From Bradyrhizobium sp. in8p8 (lineage in GTDB: Bacteria > Pseudomonadota > Alphaproteobacteria > Rhizobiales > Xanthobacteraceae): DNA of 64,000 nucleotides. Shown here one piece after another: positions 51,324 to 60,637 of the stretch. The stretch lies in the NCBI RefSeq assembly GCF_000426845.1, contig NZ_AUGD01000006.1:310001-374000 (forward strand). The letters run 5' to 3'. Position numbers and translations under genes: made by a program. Numbering within the stretch: position 1 is the stretch's first letter; every line of letters begins with the position of its first letter. The notes below the pieces were generated by a model. It did not search any database. It was not told the DNA's origin and saw only the letters and a program-made list of their open reading frames with translations.

Positions 51324-52133
51324 CTAATCCGCAAAATTCGGCGCGCGCTTCTCCAGGTTGGCGCGCACCGCTTCGGTCTGGTTCGGGCTGCCGATCAGTT
51401 TCTGCTGCTCGACGGACTCGGCGAGCAACGCCGGCCCCGGATCGACCGAGAGGTTGTTCAGCATCCGCTTGACCGCGCGGATCGCATCGGGGCTCTTGCC
51501 GGCGATCTCGCGCGCGACTTCCAGCGCCGCAGCGCGCGGGTCGTCGCAGATGCGGGTGGCGAGGCCGTACGTCATCGCCTCCTGCGCGGAAAAGATGCGC
51601 CCTGTGTAGGTCAGATCGCGCAGGATGTCGTCGCGCACGAGCGAGGCAAGGATTGGCGTGCCCGCCATATCAGGGACTAGGCCCCATTTGATCTCCATGA
51701 TCGACATCCGCGCATCTGAACTGAGGAAGCGCATGTCGGCGCCGAGCGAGAGCTGGAAGCCGCCGCCGAAGGCGACGCCGTGCACGGCCGCGATGACCGG
51801 CACCGGGAGCTGGCGCCAGCCCCATACCGCCTGTTGCGGGAAGTTGGCCTGGCCGTGCGTGCGCTTGGTGAGATCGCGATTTTCGCCGCCCGGAATTCCG
51901 TTGCCGCCCTTCTCCTTCATGGCGGCAAAACGCCCCATGTCGAGCCCGGCACAGAAGGCGCGGCCCTCGCCCGACAGGACGACGGCGCGCACGCCTTTTT
52001 CCTTCGAAAGCCGGTCCGTTGCAGCGACGAGGGCTTCGAACATGGCCTGATCCAGCGCGTTCATCTTGTCCGCGCGCATCAGGCGCACGTCGGCGACGCC
52101 TTCCGAGATCGAGATCGAGACGCGATCTTCCAT
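51324..52133 (-). CDS. enoyl-CoA hydratase/isomerase family protein
   Basis: A 269-residue crotonase. Oxyanion-hole segments are RAFCAGLDMGRF (near 60) and HGVAFGGGFQLSLGADMRF (near 118). A Glu and an Asp in IMEIKWGLVPDMAG occupy the catalytic region. It has an insertion near residues 70-95 (MKEKGGNGIPGGENRDL) relative to short crotonases. It begins the minus-strand group 51324-49645-48740 and diverges from the SDR at 52240. Confidence 0.88.
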   Translation of the reverse strand: MEDRVSISISEGVADVRLMRADKMNALDQAMFEALVAATDRLSKEKGVRAVVLSGEGRAFCAGLDMGRFAAMKEKGGNGIPGGENRDLTKRTHGQANFPQQAVWGWRQLPVPVIAAVHGVAFGGGFQLSLGADMRFLSSDARMSIMEIKWGLVPDMAGTPILASLVRDDILRDLTYTGRIFSAQEAMTYGLATRICDDPRAAALEVAREIAGKSPDAIRAVKRMLNNLSVDPGPALLAESVEQQKLIGSPNQTEAVRANLEKRAPNFAD

Positions 52134-52239
52134 GGACGAATTCTCCCCTGTTCTTGACCAGTTGCCGCTTTACAGGACGCTGACAGCCGGATTTAGTCAA
52201 TCGACCAATTAACTGACAATCCCTACGGGGGAAACAGCC

Positions 52240-53112
52240 ATGTTCAAGGAAAATCTTCTCGCCGGCCGGCGCATTCTCGTGACCGGCGGCGGCACCGGGC
52301 TCGGCAAGTCGATGGCGGCGCGCTTTCTCCAGCTCGGCGCCGAGGTGCACATCTGCGGCCGGCGCAAGGTCGTCTGCGACGAGACCGCGATCGAGCTGAT
52401 GGACCTCTACGGCGGCCGCGTTACCAGCCACGGCGTCGACATCCGCAACGCGCTCGCGGTCGAGGAGATGGTCGAGAACATCTTTCGCGAGGGTCCCCTC
52501 ACCGATCTCATCAACAATGCGGCCGGCAATTTCATCTCTCGCACCGAAGAGCTGTCGCCGCGCGGCTTCGATGCGGTCGCCAACATCGTCATGCACGGCA
52601 CGTTCTACGTGACGCACGCGATCGGCAAGCGGTGGATCGCCTTGAAGCAGCCTGGCAATGTCGTTTCGATCACGGTGACCTGGGTGCGCAACGGCTCGCC
52701 TTACGTGGTGCCGTCGGCGATGAGCAAGTCGGCGATCCACGCGATGACGATGTCGCTCGCGACCGAATGGGGCCGCTACGGCATCCGCCTCAACACTATC
52801 GCGCCGGGCGAGATCCCGACAGAAGGCATGAGCAAGCGCATCAAGCCGGGAGACGAAGCTGGCGCGCGCACCAAGGCGATGAATCCGATGGGCCGGGTCG
52901 GCACGATGGAGGAACTGCAGAACCTCGCAGTGTTCCTGATCTCCGGCGGCTGCGACTGGATCAACGGCGAGACCGTTGCCATGGACGGCGCCCAAGCGCT
53001 CGCCATGGGCGGAAATTTCTACCAGCTCCGCGACTGGAGCGACGACGACTGGAAGACCGCGCGCGACAGCATCATGGCGCAGAACGAGAAGGACCGGGCG
53101 AAGCGGGGATAA
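52240..53112 (+). CDS. SDR, 2,4-dienoyl-CoA reductase-like
   Basis: A 290-residue short-chain dehydrogenase resembling peroxisomal 2,4-dienoyl-CoA reductase. The cofactor motif is VTGGGTGLGKSMA (near 14), NNAAGNFIS (near 90) is the dienoyl-reductase version of NNAG, and PSAMSKSAIHAMTMSLATEW replaces the usual YxxxK with SxxxK. The latter change is shared by dienoyl-CoA reductases. ATG 52240 follows the short divergent promoter region. The next gene, an AMP ligase, starts 158 bases later across a palindrome. Confidence 0.88.
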   Translation: MFKENLLAGRRILVTGGGTGLGKSMAARFLQLGAEVHICGRRKVVCDETAIELMDLYGGRVTSHGVDIRNALAVEEMVENIFREGPLTDLINNAAGNFISRTEELSPRGFDAVANIVMHGTFYVTHAIGKRWIALKQPGNVVSITVTWVRNGSPYVVPSAMSKSAIHAMTMSLATEWGRYGIRLNTIAPGEIPTEGMSKRIKPGDEAGARTKAMNPMGRVGTMEELQNLAVFLISGGCDWINGETVAMDGAQALAMGGNFYQLRDWSDDDWKTARDSIMAQNEKDRAKRG

Positions 53113-53122
53113 TTGCTGCCGC

Positions 53123-53182
53123 GTGCCCCGGACGGAGTGCAGCGCGCCGCACTTGCGGCGTGGTGCGCCGCATCCGGGCCAC
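53123..53182. repeat. intergenic palindromic repeat, family A variant
   Basis: CCCCGGACGGAGTGC and GCATCCGGGCCAC mark the ends, with an inner GCCGC-N4-GCGGC hairpin. More diverged than the other copies. Confidence 0.55.
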
Positions 53183-53270
53183 AAAGCCACGGCATCGCCC
53201 TCCCGTCTTGTCTTCACCCGCGGATGACGCCACACTCCCAAGCATAAAAACAAGTCGTCACGGGAGAAAC

Positions 53271-54848
53271 ATGTCCATACAGCCATTGGCGAATCTAGCC
53301 GATATGGTGCGCGAGCGCGCGAAGAGCCGCGGCAACGCAATCGCCTACGAGTTCGAAGGCCGCACCACCAGCTTTGCCGAATTCGATATCAAGACCAACA
53401 AGGTCGCCAACGCGCTGCTTGCGATGGGCGTGAAGAAGGGCGATCGCATCGCCTATCTCGGCAAGAACAGCGACACCTATTTCGAGCTCCTGATGGGCGC
53501 AATGAAGGCTGGCGTCGTGATGGCGCCGGTGAACTGGCGGCTCGCCGGGCCGGAGGTCGCCTTCATCGTTTCGGACTGCAGGGCGCCTGTGTTGTTCGTC
53601 GGGCCGGAGTTCATCACGCTCGTCCGCCAGATCAAGGACCAGCTCCCCGGCGTTCACACCATCATCACCACGGAAGGCGGCGCGCCGGAATGGCAGGATT
53701 TCACGGCCTGGCGCGATGCGCAGAGCGGTGACGACCCGAAGGTGCCGATCGACACCAGGGACATCGCGATCCAGCTCTACACCTCCGGCACGACAGGCAA
53801 GCCGAAGGGCGCGATGCTGAGCCACGCGAACTTCCTCAACCTGGTGCAGACGGGCAACGCCGAAGACAAACCGGAGTGGAACCGGTGGTCGACCGGCGAC
53901 GTCTCGCTGGTCGCGATGCCGATCTTCCACATCGGCGGCTCCGGCTGGGGCGTGATGGGCCTCTATCACGGCGCCCGCGGCGTCATCGCGCGCGAGTTCG
54001 ATCCGACCAAGGTGCTGGATTTCTTCGAGCAGTCGGGCATCACGAAACTGTTCATGGTGCCGGCGGCGATGCAGTTCGTGGTGCGGCAGCCGCGCGCGAA
54101 GACGGTCGATTTCTCGCGGCTGAAGTACATGCTCTACGGCGCCTCGCCGATCCCCGCGGCGCTGCTGAAGGAGTGCATCGAGGTCTTCAAATGCGGCTTT
54201 GTGCAGATGTACGGCATGACCGAGACCACGGGCACGATCGTCGCGCTGCCGCCGGAGGATCACGTCGAGGGGCTGGAGCGGATGCGCTCGGCCGGCAAGG
54301 CGCTTCCGGGCGTCGAGATCGCGATTCTGGATGTCGACGGCAAACCGCTGCCGCCGCGGCAGGTCGGCGAGATCGCGACGCGCTCTGGCTCCAACATGGC
54401 GGGCTATTGGAACCTGCCGGAGGCAACTGCCGCGACGCTGCGCGGCGACGGCTGGCTGCGCACGGGCGATGCCGGCTACATGGACGAGGACGGCTATCTC
54501 TACATCCACGACCGCATCAAGGACATGATCATCTCGGGCGGCGAGAACATCTATCCTGCGGAGGTCGAGAGCGCGCTGTGCGACCATCCTGATGTCGCCG
54601 AGGCCGCCGTCATCGGCGTGCCCGACGACAAATGGGGCGAGGCGGTGAAGGCCGTCGTGGTGATGAAGCCGGGCAAGCAAGCGACGGCCACCGACATCAT
54701 CAACTTCACCCGCGAGCGCATCGCCGGCTACAAGACGCCGAAGAGCGTCGAGTTCTTGCCGGCGCTGCCGCGGAATCCTTCAGGAAAGATCCTGAGAAGG
54801 CAGCTGCGTGAGCCGTACTGGGCGGGGAAGGATCGGCGGGTGAACTAG
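53271..54848 (+). CDS. long-chain acyl-CoA ligase family protein
   Basis: A 525-residue AMP-forming ligase. The phosphate loop is LYTSGTTGKPKGAMLSH (near 168), A5 is QMYGMTETTGTIV (near 315), A7/A8 spans RTGDAGYMDEDGYLYI and DRIKDMIISGGENIYP, and the A10 Lys is in PRNPSGKILRRQLRE. ATG 53271 follows GGGAGA. It resembles ligases of fatty-acid and aromatic-acid degradation. It may supply the neighbouring dehydrogenases and crotonases with acyl-CoA. Confidence 0.93.
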   Translation: MSIQPLANLADMVRERAKSRGNAIAYEFEGRTTSFAEFDIKTNKVANALLAMGVKKGDRIAYLGKNSDTYFELLMGAMKAGVVMAPVNWRLAGPEVAFIVSDCRAPVLFVGPEFITLVRQIKDQLPGVHTIITTEGGAPEWQDFTAWRDAQSGDDPKVPIDTRDIAIQLYTSGTTGKPKGAMLSHANFLNLVQTGNAEDKPEWNRWSTGDVSLVAMPIFHIGGSGWGVMGLYHGARGVIAREFDPTKVLDFFEQSGITKLFMVPAAMQFVVRQPRAKTVDFSRLKYMLYGASPIPAALLKECIEVFKCGFVQMYGMTETTGTIVALPPEDHVEGLERMRSAGKALPGVEIAILDVDGKPLPPRQVGEIATRSGSNMAGYWNLPEATAATLRGDGWLRTGDAGYMDEDGYLYIHDRIKDMIISGGENIYPAEVESALCDHPDVAEAAVIGVPDDKWGEAVKAVVVMKPGKQATATDIINFTRERIAGYKTPKSVEFLPALPRNPSGKILRRQLREPYWAGKDRRVN

Positions 54849-54886
54849 CCTCGAGGCGCAGCCATCGAGACTACCTTCCTTGAGAG

Positions 54887-55012
54887 ATGCCGGATTGCTT
54901 CGCTGATCTCGCGATGACGGAGGAGAGAGGCGTTGCTCTCCGCGCGTCGTTGCGAGGAGCCGTTGCGACGAGACAATCCAGATTGCCTCCATACGACGAT
55001 TTGGATTGTTGC
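54887..55012. repeat. intergenic palindromic repeat, family B
   Basis: GCCGGATTGCTTCGCTGAT and TTGCGAGGAGCCGTTGCGA are the recurring pieces, with CAATCCAGATTGCC. It fills the gap between the convergent ligase and acyl-CoA dehydrogenase genes. Confidence 0.6.
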
Positions 55013-55016
55013 CCAG

Positions 55017-56291
55017 TCAATGCTTCCCCGGTCCCATATACCCGAACAGGAACCCCGCCACCTTGCGCATCTGGATCTCCTCGCTGCCTTCGGTGATGCG
55101 GTAGCGGCGGTGATGGCGATAGATGTGCTCGAACGGCTTGTGGCGTGAATAGCCCATGCCGCCGTGGACCTGCATGGCGCGGTCGGCGGATTCGCAGCAG
55201 AGGCGGTTCGCCCAGTAATTGCACATAGAGACCCGGTCGGACAGCGTACGCTCGATCTGCTCCTCGGTGAGCTGGTCCATCTCCCAGGCGGTCTTGCGGA
55301 TCAGAAGGCGCAGCATTTCCGCTTGCGTGGCGAGCTCGACCAGCGGGAACTGGATCGCCTGGTTCTCGGCGAGGGCCTTGCCGAACGGCTTGCGCTCGCG
55401 CGCGTATTTCACGCTCTCGTTGATGCAGTACACGGCCGCGCCGAGCGAACTCGCCGCCTGGCGGATGCGGTTCTGGTGCACGAAGCACTGCGCCAGCGAG
55501 AGGCCGCGGCCCACCTCGCCGAATAGCGCATCCTCAGGCACGAACACGTCCGTGAAGCTGACGCGCGGATGATCGGTCGGCATGTTGAAGGTCCACATGT
55601 ATTCCTCGACCTTAACACCGGGGCTCTTGGCCGGGACCAGGAAGCAGGTGATGCCGCGGGCATCGCCGTCATTGCCGCTGGTGCGCGCGAACAGCGCGCA
55701 ATGCGTTGCGACGTGCATCCCGGTGGTCCACATCTTCTCGCCGTTGATGATCCACCCCTTGACGTTATCGCGGGTGGCCGGCACCGCGCGCGTCTCCATG
55801 TGGGTGGCGTCCGAGCCGTGATGCGGCTCGGTCAGGCCAAAGGTGATGCGGTACTTGCCCCTGATCGAACCGTCGATCATCGCCTTCTGGTCGTCGCGAC
55901 CGTAGCGGTCGAGCGTGGTGACGACGGGGAAGTTGCCGACGACGGAATGCTCGTTCTGGAGATCGTTGTGCAGGCCGAGACCCTTTGCGGCGAAGTGCTC
56001 GCGGATCACCGCCATCCAGAGGTTGGAGCCGTCCTTCCCGCCATATTGCTTCGGCACCGGAAAGCGGAGATGCCCGGCGGCATCGGCAAGATCCTTCGCC
56101 TTGCGCAGCAGCGCCTCCCATTCATGCCGCGGGAGGCCGCCATTCTCGAAATCGGTGCGCGCCCATTCGCGGCGGTGATCGAAGAAGCGGATGTTGTCGT
56201 CGGCCTGTTCCAACGGCTTGATCTCGCGTTCGATGAAACGGTCGAGCTCTCCGAGATAGGCGACGAGATCGGCAGGCAGTGAGAAATCCAA
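55017..56291 (-). CDS. acyl-CoA dehydrogenase family protein
   Basis: A 424-residue acyl-CoA dehydrogenase. FAD and substrate motifs are FGLTEPHHGSDATHMETRA (near 152), the middle-domain GWIINGEKMWTTGM (near 178), and the C-terminal QVHGGMGYSRHKPFEHIYRH with ITEGSEEIQMRKVAGFL. This branch is typical for aliphatic and branched acyl-CoA. ATG 56291 (MDFSLPADL) is the natural start. It diverges from the crotonase at 56503 across 211 bases. Confidence 0.92.
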   Translation of the reverse strand: MDFSLPADLVAYLGELDRFIEREIKPLEQADDNIRFFDHRREWARTDFENGGLPRHEWEALLRKAKDLADAAGHLRFPVPKQYGGKDGSNLWMAVIREHFAAKGLGLHNDLQNEHSVVGNFPVVTTLDRYGRDDQKAMIDGSIRGKYRITFGLTEPHHGSDATHMETRAVPATRDNVKGWIINGEKMWTTGMHVATHCALFARTSGNDGDARGITCFLVPAKSPGVKVEEYMWTFNMPTDHPRVSFTDVFVPEDALFGEVGRGLSLAQCFVHQNRIRQAASSLGAAVYCINESVKYARERKPFGKALAENQAIQFPLVELATQAEMLRLLIRKTAWEMDQLTEEQIERTLSDRVSMCNYWANRLCCESADRAMQVHGGMGYSRHKPFEHIYRHHRRYRITEGSEEIQMRKVAGFLFGYMGPGKH

Positions 56292-56502
56292 GGGTTCTCT
56301 CCCGAGAATGATTTGTCGTTTTGCGTTAAGGCGCTAGGCGCATTCTTGCTTCGCATGATTAAGCGGAGAAGAGCTCGCGCAAGTCAAGCAAGCCGAGGCG
56401 TGACAGCTGCGCAAAGCGCATTGCGTAATTCGGTGGTGCTCCGTCGCCAACGCGCGCTACTATGGCATCAATATTCCTTCAGGAGAAAATGCGGGAGCGA
56501 CC

Positions 56503-57282
56503 ATGGAGCTGAAGTTTTCCAGAGTGGAACGCAAGGGGCCGATCACAATCGTCACGCTGTCGCGGCCCGAGGTCTACAACGCGCTGCACACCGATGCGCA
56601 CTTCGAACTGCAGAAGGTGTTCGACGATTTCTCGGGGGATCCCGAGCAGTGGATCGCGATCGTCACCGGCGCCGGCGACAAGGCGTTCTGCGCCGGCAAC
56701 GATCTGAAGTGGCAAGCTGCCGGCGGCAAGCGCGGCTGGGACAAGGGCGGCTTTGCCGGTCTCACCTCGCGCTTCGACTGCGACAAGCCGATCATCGCAG
56801 CCGTGAACGGCGTCGCGATGGGCGGTGGCTTCGAGATCGCGCTGGCCTGCGACCTCATCATCGCCTCGGAGAACGCCACCTTCGCCCTGCCCGAGCCGCG
56901 CGTCGGCCTTGCCGCGCTTGCCGGTGGCCTGCACCGGCTGCCGCGGCAGATCGGTCTGAAGCGCGCCATGGGCATGATCCTCACCGCACGCCATGTCAGC
57001 GCCAAGGAGGGGCTCGAGCTCGGCTTCGTTAACGAGGTGGTGCCGCAGGGCGAGGCCCTCAACGCCGCGCTGCGCTGGGCCGACATGATCGCCAAGAATT
57101 CGCCGATGTCGATCCGCGCCTCGAAGCAGGCGATCCAGAAGGGGCTCGCCGTCTCGCTGGAACAGGCGATCGAGGAGCAGCGCGAGTATCCGGCGGTCAA
57201 GGCGATGGTGGCCTCGCAGGATTATATCGAGGGCCCGAAGGCGTTCTCGGAGAAGCGGCCGCCGAAATGGGTGGGGAAGTAG
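56503..57282 (+). CDS. enoyl-CoA hydratase/isomerase family protein
   Basis: A 259-residue crotonase. Motifs are KAFCAGNDLKW (near 62), NGVAMGGGFEIALACDLI (near 104) and LPEPRVGLAALAGGLHRLPRQIG (near 130), with a Glu in the position expected for hydration. The C-terminus ends in EKRPPKWVGK, usual for the family. ATG 56503 is supported by GGGAG shortly upstream. It diverges from the acyl-CoA dehydrogenase and is followed by a palindrome. Confidence 0.9.
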   Translation: MELKFSRVERKGPITIVTLSRPEVYNALHTDAHFELQKVFDDFSGDPEQWIAIVTGAGDKAFCAGNDLKWQAAGGKRGWDKGGFAGLTSRFDCDKPIIAAVNGVAMGGGFEIALACDLIIASENATFALPEPRVGLAALAGGLHRLPRQIGLKRAMGMILTARHVSAKEGLELGFVNEVVPQGEALNAALRWADMIAKNSPMSIRASKQAIQKGLAVSLEQAIEEQREYPAVKAMVASQDYIEGPKAFSEKRPPKWVGK

Positions 57283-57299
57283 ACAGGTCCTTTCGCTCG

Positions 57300-57422
57300 C
57301 CATTGCGCGGAGCTCTTGCGACGAAGCAATCCAGACTGCCCGTGCCGAAAGACCCTGGATTGCTTCGCGGAGCCTGTCATCGGGCCGCGCTCTGCGCGGA
57401 CCCGTCGGCTCGCAATGACGGG
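57300..57422. repeat. intergenic palindromic repeat, family B
   Basis: CATTGCGCGGAGC, GAAGCAATCCAGACTGCC and CGCAATGACGG recur from the other B copies; inner CCTGGATTGCTTCGCGGAG faces them. It lies between convergent genes. Confidence 0.65.
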
Positions 57423-57429
57423 AAGAGGC

Positions 57430-57807
57430 CTAGCTGTCGCGCGACAGCTCCCGCTTGTACGAGGCGTAATTCGGCTGATCGACCGCAAGCTTGTCCATCG
57501 TGGTCGCCCACAGATGCTCGGCGAGACCTGGAGTCGCGAGATCCACCTCGCCTTTGGCGATGCGCCCGGCGAGTGCGCGGTTGAGTTCGGTGACCGAGCC
57601 TTCGATGCCGAGCAGCACGCGGAGGCGCTCGACCTCCCTGGCATCGCCCTCGTCCTCCCGGATCAGCTGCCGCGTCACGAGATCGAGGATGTTGATGGCC
57701 ACGCGCAGCTTGAAGGCCTGGTGGCCGGAGATCAGCGGCGTGATGTCATTGCGGAGGAAATCAGCGACCGCCTTGGTCAGCTCGATCGGGGTCGGCTCGT
57801 CCTGCAT
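57430..57807 (-). CDS. DUF6285 family protein (LvaB-like)
   Basis: A 125-residue mostly helical protein: TKAVADFLRNDITPLISGHQAFKLRV and INILDLVTRQLIRE are the conserved-looking segments. DUF6285 proteins occur beside phosphotransferases of the aminoglycoside-kinase fold and acyl-CoA dehydrogenases. In Pseudomonas putida the corresponding pair, LvaA and LvaB, is needed to turn 4-hydroxyacyl-CoA into a form entering beta-oxidation. It follows the kinase-like gene by three bases, so both are co-translated. The assignment to LvaB is by size, family and neighbour. Confidence 0.75.
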   Translation of the reverse strand: MQDEPTPIELTKAVADFLRNDITPLISGHQAFKLRVAINILDLVTRQLIREDEGDAREVERLRVLLGIEGSVTELNRALAGRIAKGEVDLATPGLAEHLWATTMDKLAVDQPNYASYKRELSRDS

Positions 57808-57810
57808 GTG

Positions 57811-58797
57811 TCAGCTCCCGCGCGGCGCCAAGAGCCGCAACAGATCGATCTCGGTCTCGGAGGCGCGGCGGCCGATCATGGCGCGCTCCATGGAATGATC
57901 CGGCCCCTCGCGAAAGCGCTGCATCATGCCGCCGCACATGATGCCCCAGCGCAGCGTGCCCATCACTTCCCAGAATTTGACGCGCGCTACATCGACTTTG
58001 CGGCCGGCGGCCTCGTAGCCGGCGAACAGTTCCTCGCGCGAGCCAAAGCCGCCGACGGGCTTGTCGATCTCGCCGAAACGCCAGGAATTGACGCAGACCC
58101 AGCCGAGATCCTCCATGGGATCGCCGAGATGGGCGAGCTCCCAGTCGAGCACGGCACGGACGCCGTCGGCGCCGATGATCAGATTGCCGTTGCGGAAATC
58201 GCCGTGCACCAGCGTGGTCTCGGCTGATGGGCCCGGGTCGTGGTCACGCAGCCAACGCAGCGCCAGCTCGAACACCGGCTTGGGCCAGTCCAGGCTGCGG
58301 TAGTCGCGCTCGAATTCGGAGATTTCCTGGGTCGCGCCACGGCTGCGCAGCTCGGGCAGCTTGTCCTTCGGCAGTCGATGGAGACCAGCGAGAATACCGC
58401 CGATCTGCCGCGCCAGAATCGGGCGCGCCGCCGCGTATTCGTCGTCGCGCAGGATCTTGCGCGCGATGGTCTCGCCCTCGACCCGCTGCATGATGAAGCC
58501 GGTGCCGAGATCGTCCTCCGGCGTGAGCACGTGCATCACGCGCGGCGACGGCACGCCGCCCTCATAGGCCAGCTGCATCAGCTGTGCTTCGGCACCCAGA
58601 CCGGCCGCGCGCGTTGGAGCCGCTCCGTAGCCTTTGGGCGAACGACGCAGGATGGCACCGATCGGCCCATTGGGGTGCAGGATGTCAAAGCGCCAAGTCT
58701 CCTGGCTGGCGCCGCCCGACAGCTTTGCTGCGCCGGTGACGCCAGTCGCGCCCGGGCACCAGCGCCTAACGCTGCGCGAGAGCTCCGCTTCGATCAT
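57811..58797 (-). CDS. phosphotransferase family protein (LvaA/ACAD10-kinase-like)
   Basis: A 328-residue kinase of the aminoglycoside phosphotransferase fold. Catalytic residues are visible: HGDFRNGNLI (near 200, Brenner-type HxDxxxxN) and the metal Asp in AVLDWELAHLGDPMEDLGW (near 218). The N-terminal ATP-binding part has KLSGGASQETWRFDI. In ACAD10/11 this kinase is fused to an acyl-CoA dehydrogenase; in LvaA it is separate. It phosphorylates the 4-hydroxyl of hydroxyacyl-CoA in those systems. It overlaps the crotonase gene upstream by four bases. Confidence 0.82.
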   Translation of the reverse strand: MIEAELSRSVRRWCPGATGVTGAAKLSGGASQETWRFDILHPNGPIGAILRRSPKGYGAAPTRAAGLGAEAQLMQLAYEGGVPSPRVMHVLTPEDDLGTGFIMQRVEGETIARKILRDDEYAAARPILARQIGGILAGLHRLPKDKLPELRSRGATQEISEFERDYRSLDWPKPVFELALRWLRDHDPGPSAETTLVHGDFRNGNLIIGADGVRAVLDWELAHLGDPMEDLGWVCVNSWRFGEIDKPVGGFGSREELFAGYEAAGRKVDVARVKFWEVMGTLRWGIMCGGMMQRFREGPDHSMERAMIGRRASETEIDLLRLLAPRGS

Positions 58798-59582
58798 TTG
58801 CCTTTGAACTGCGCGGGCCGCTTCTCCAGGAATGCGCCGACGCCTTCACGGAAGTCCTGGGTATCGCCGGCTCGGAGCTGGCACTGGAACTCGAGATTGA
58901 GCTGATCCTCGAAGGAATTTTCCGGGCTGTCCCAATACAGCTTGCGGATCAGAGAGAGCGCGACCGTCGGGCCGCTGGCGAGTTCGCGCGCCAGCTTCAT
59001 CGCCTCTTCCATCAGCACGCCGTCGTCATAGACGCGGTTGACCAGGCCCCATTCCAGGGCCTTCTCGGCCGGGAGGCGCTCGCCCATCAGCGACAGCTCG
59101 ATCGAGCGCGCTCGACCGATGAGGCGCGGCAGGAGCCAGGTCGAGCCGCAGTCCGGCACGAGACCGATGCGGCGGAACGCCTGCAGGAAATACGACGAGC
59201 GCGCGCACAGGATCATGTCGCCGAGCAACGCGAAGCTCATGCCGGCGCCGGCCGCCGGGCCGTTCACCGCGGTGACGATCGGGCAGTGCAGGTTGCGAAT
59301 ACGGCGCAGGAAGGGGTGGAAGCCGGTCTCCAGCGTCAGGCCGGCCTTGGTCTTCTTCGACTGGTTGTTGCGGCCCTGGAGGTTCGCTCCCGTGCAGAAC
59401 GCCCGCCCCGCGCCGGTCAGCACCACGCAGCGCACCTCGTCCTTCTTCTCCTCGATCGCATCGAGCGCCTCGGAAAGACCGCTCAACATGTCGACGGAAA
59501 CCGCGTTCATCACCTCCTGATGGTCGAGCTTGAGGATCGCGACGGCGCCATCGAAATCGAGCGTGACGTGTTTGAACTGCAT
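58794..59582 (-). CDS. enoyl-CoA hydratase/isomerase family protein
   Basis: A 262-residue crotonase. RAFCTGANLQGRNNQ (near 66) and NGPAAGAGMSFALLGDMILC (near 108) form the oxyanion hole, and FRRIGLVPDCGSTWLLPRLIG (near 137) carries Asp where hydratases have Glu, as in isomerases of the PaaG/MenB-like branch. ATG 59582 follows GAGGGAAG. It overlaps the kinase-like gene by four bases, so the three genes form one operon with DUF6285. It may act on the product of the kinase step. Confidence 0.88.
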   Translation of the reverse strand: MQFKHVTLDFDGAVAILKLDHQEVMNAVSVDMLSGLSEALDAIEEKKDEVRCVVLTGAGRAFCTGANLQGRNNQSKKTKAGLTLETGFHPFLRRIRNLHCPIVTAVNGPAAGAGMSFALLGDMILCARSSYFLQAFRRIGLVPDCGSTWLLPRLIGRARSIELSLMGERLPAEKALEWGLVNRVYDDGVLMEEAMKLARELASGPTVALSLIRKLYWDSPENSFEDQLNLEFQCQLRAGDTQDFREGVGAFLEKRPAQFKGK

Positions 59583-59749
59583 GGCTTCCCTCGTCAGTTG
59601 CGGCCTGCGACAGTTTCGCAGACCGGAATTACTTTTGCTGGGGCGCATATTTGATTTTTGGCGCGGTCTTGTCCATGGTGATCGCAGCATAGCAAGCAAT
59701 CTTGTGCGCAGCGGCTGATACGCGCCACACGAACTACAGGAAACGCGCC

Positions 59750-60529
59750 ATGAACCTTTTCGACCTCTCCGGCCGCGTCGCCGTGATCACCGGCGGCAAT
59801 GGCGGCATCGGCCTCGGCATCGCGCAGGCGCTCGCGGCCCAAGGCTGCAACGTGTCGATCTGGGGCCGCAATGCGGACAAGAACAAGGCTGCGGCCGCGA
59901 GCCTGGCCGGTCTTCCCGGCAAGGTCGACACCCGCGTTTGCGACGTCACCGACCCGGCCTCGGTCAATGCCGCGATGAAGGCGACGCTCGACACGTTCGA
60001 CCGGATCGACGGCTGCTTCGCCAATGCCGGCATCGGCGGCGGCGGCCGGCGCTCATTCATCGAGCGAACCGAGGAAGAATGGCGCACGATGTTCGCGACC
60101 AATCTCGACGGCGTGTTCCATGCCTTCCAGGCTGCGGCCAAGCACATGACGGATCGCGCCAATGCCGGCGATCCCTTCGGCCGGCTCGTCGCGACCTCCA
60201 GCCTTGCCTCGATCTTCGGCACCGCGCGCAACGAGCATTATGCCGCGACCAAGGCCGCCATCAACGCCCTGGTGCGCGCGCTCGGCGTCGAGCTGGCGCG
60301 CTACGGTGTCACCGCAAATGCGATCCTGCCGGGCTGGATCAAGAGTGACATGACCGCGGGACTCATGGCCAACGACAAGTTTGTCGCCAACGTCATGCCG
60401 CGGATTCCGATGCGCCGCTTCGGCGAAGCATCCGATTTCGGCGGCATCGCCGTGTATCTGATGAGCAAGGCGTCGTCCTATCACACGGCGGATACGTTCG
60501 TGATCGACGGCGGCTACACGGCTTTTTGA
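59750..60529 (+). CDS. SDR family oxidoreductase
   Basis: A 259-residue short-chain dehydrogenase. Cofactor motif ITGGNGGIGLGIA (near 13), NAGIGGGGR (near 92), catalytic HYAATKAAINALVRALG (near 163) and the C-terminal ADTFVIDGGYTAF. ATG 59750 is the natural start. It diverges from the crotonase gene and could provide a hydroxyacyl-CoA dehydrogenase step, comparable to LvaD in the levulinate pathway; this is context-based. Confidence 0.87.
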   Translation: MNLFDLSGRVAVITGGNGGIGLGIAQALAAQGCNVSIWGRNADKNKAAAASLAGLPGKVDTRVCDVTDPASVNAAMKATLDTFDRIDGCFANAGIGGGGRRSFIERTEEEWRTMFATNLDGVFHAFQAAAKHMTDRANAGDPFGRLVATSSLASIFGTARNEHYAATKAAINALVRALGVELARYGVTANAILPGWIKSDMTAGLMANDKFVANVMPRIPMRRFGEASDFGGIAVYLMSKASSYHTADTFVIDGGYTAF

Positions 60530-60541
60530 TCTCTCGCGTTC

Positions 60542-60622
60542 GTAACCCGGATGGAGCGAAGCGTAGTCCGGGACTGCCAAGAACAAACAGACCCGGATTT
60601 CGCTTCGCTCCATCCGGGCTAC
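60542..60622. repeat. intergenic palindromic repeat, family A
   Basis: Arms of 31 bases (60542-60572 and 60592-60622) match except at three positions; core GGATGGAGCGAAGCG. It ends 15 bases before the VOC gene start. Confidence 0.85.
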
Positions 60623-60637
60623 AAAGGGAATGGGCAA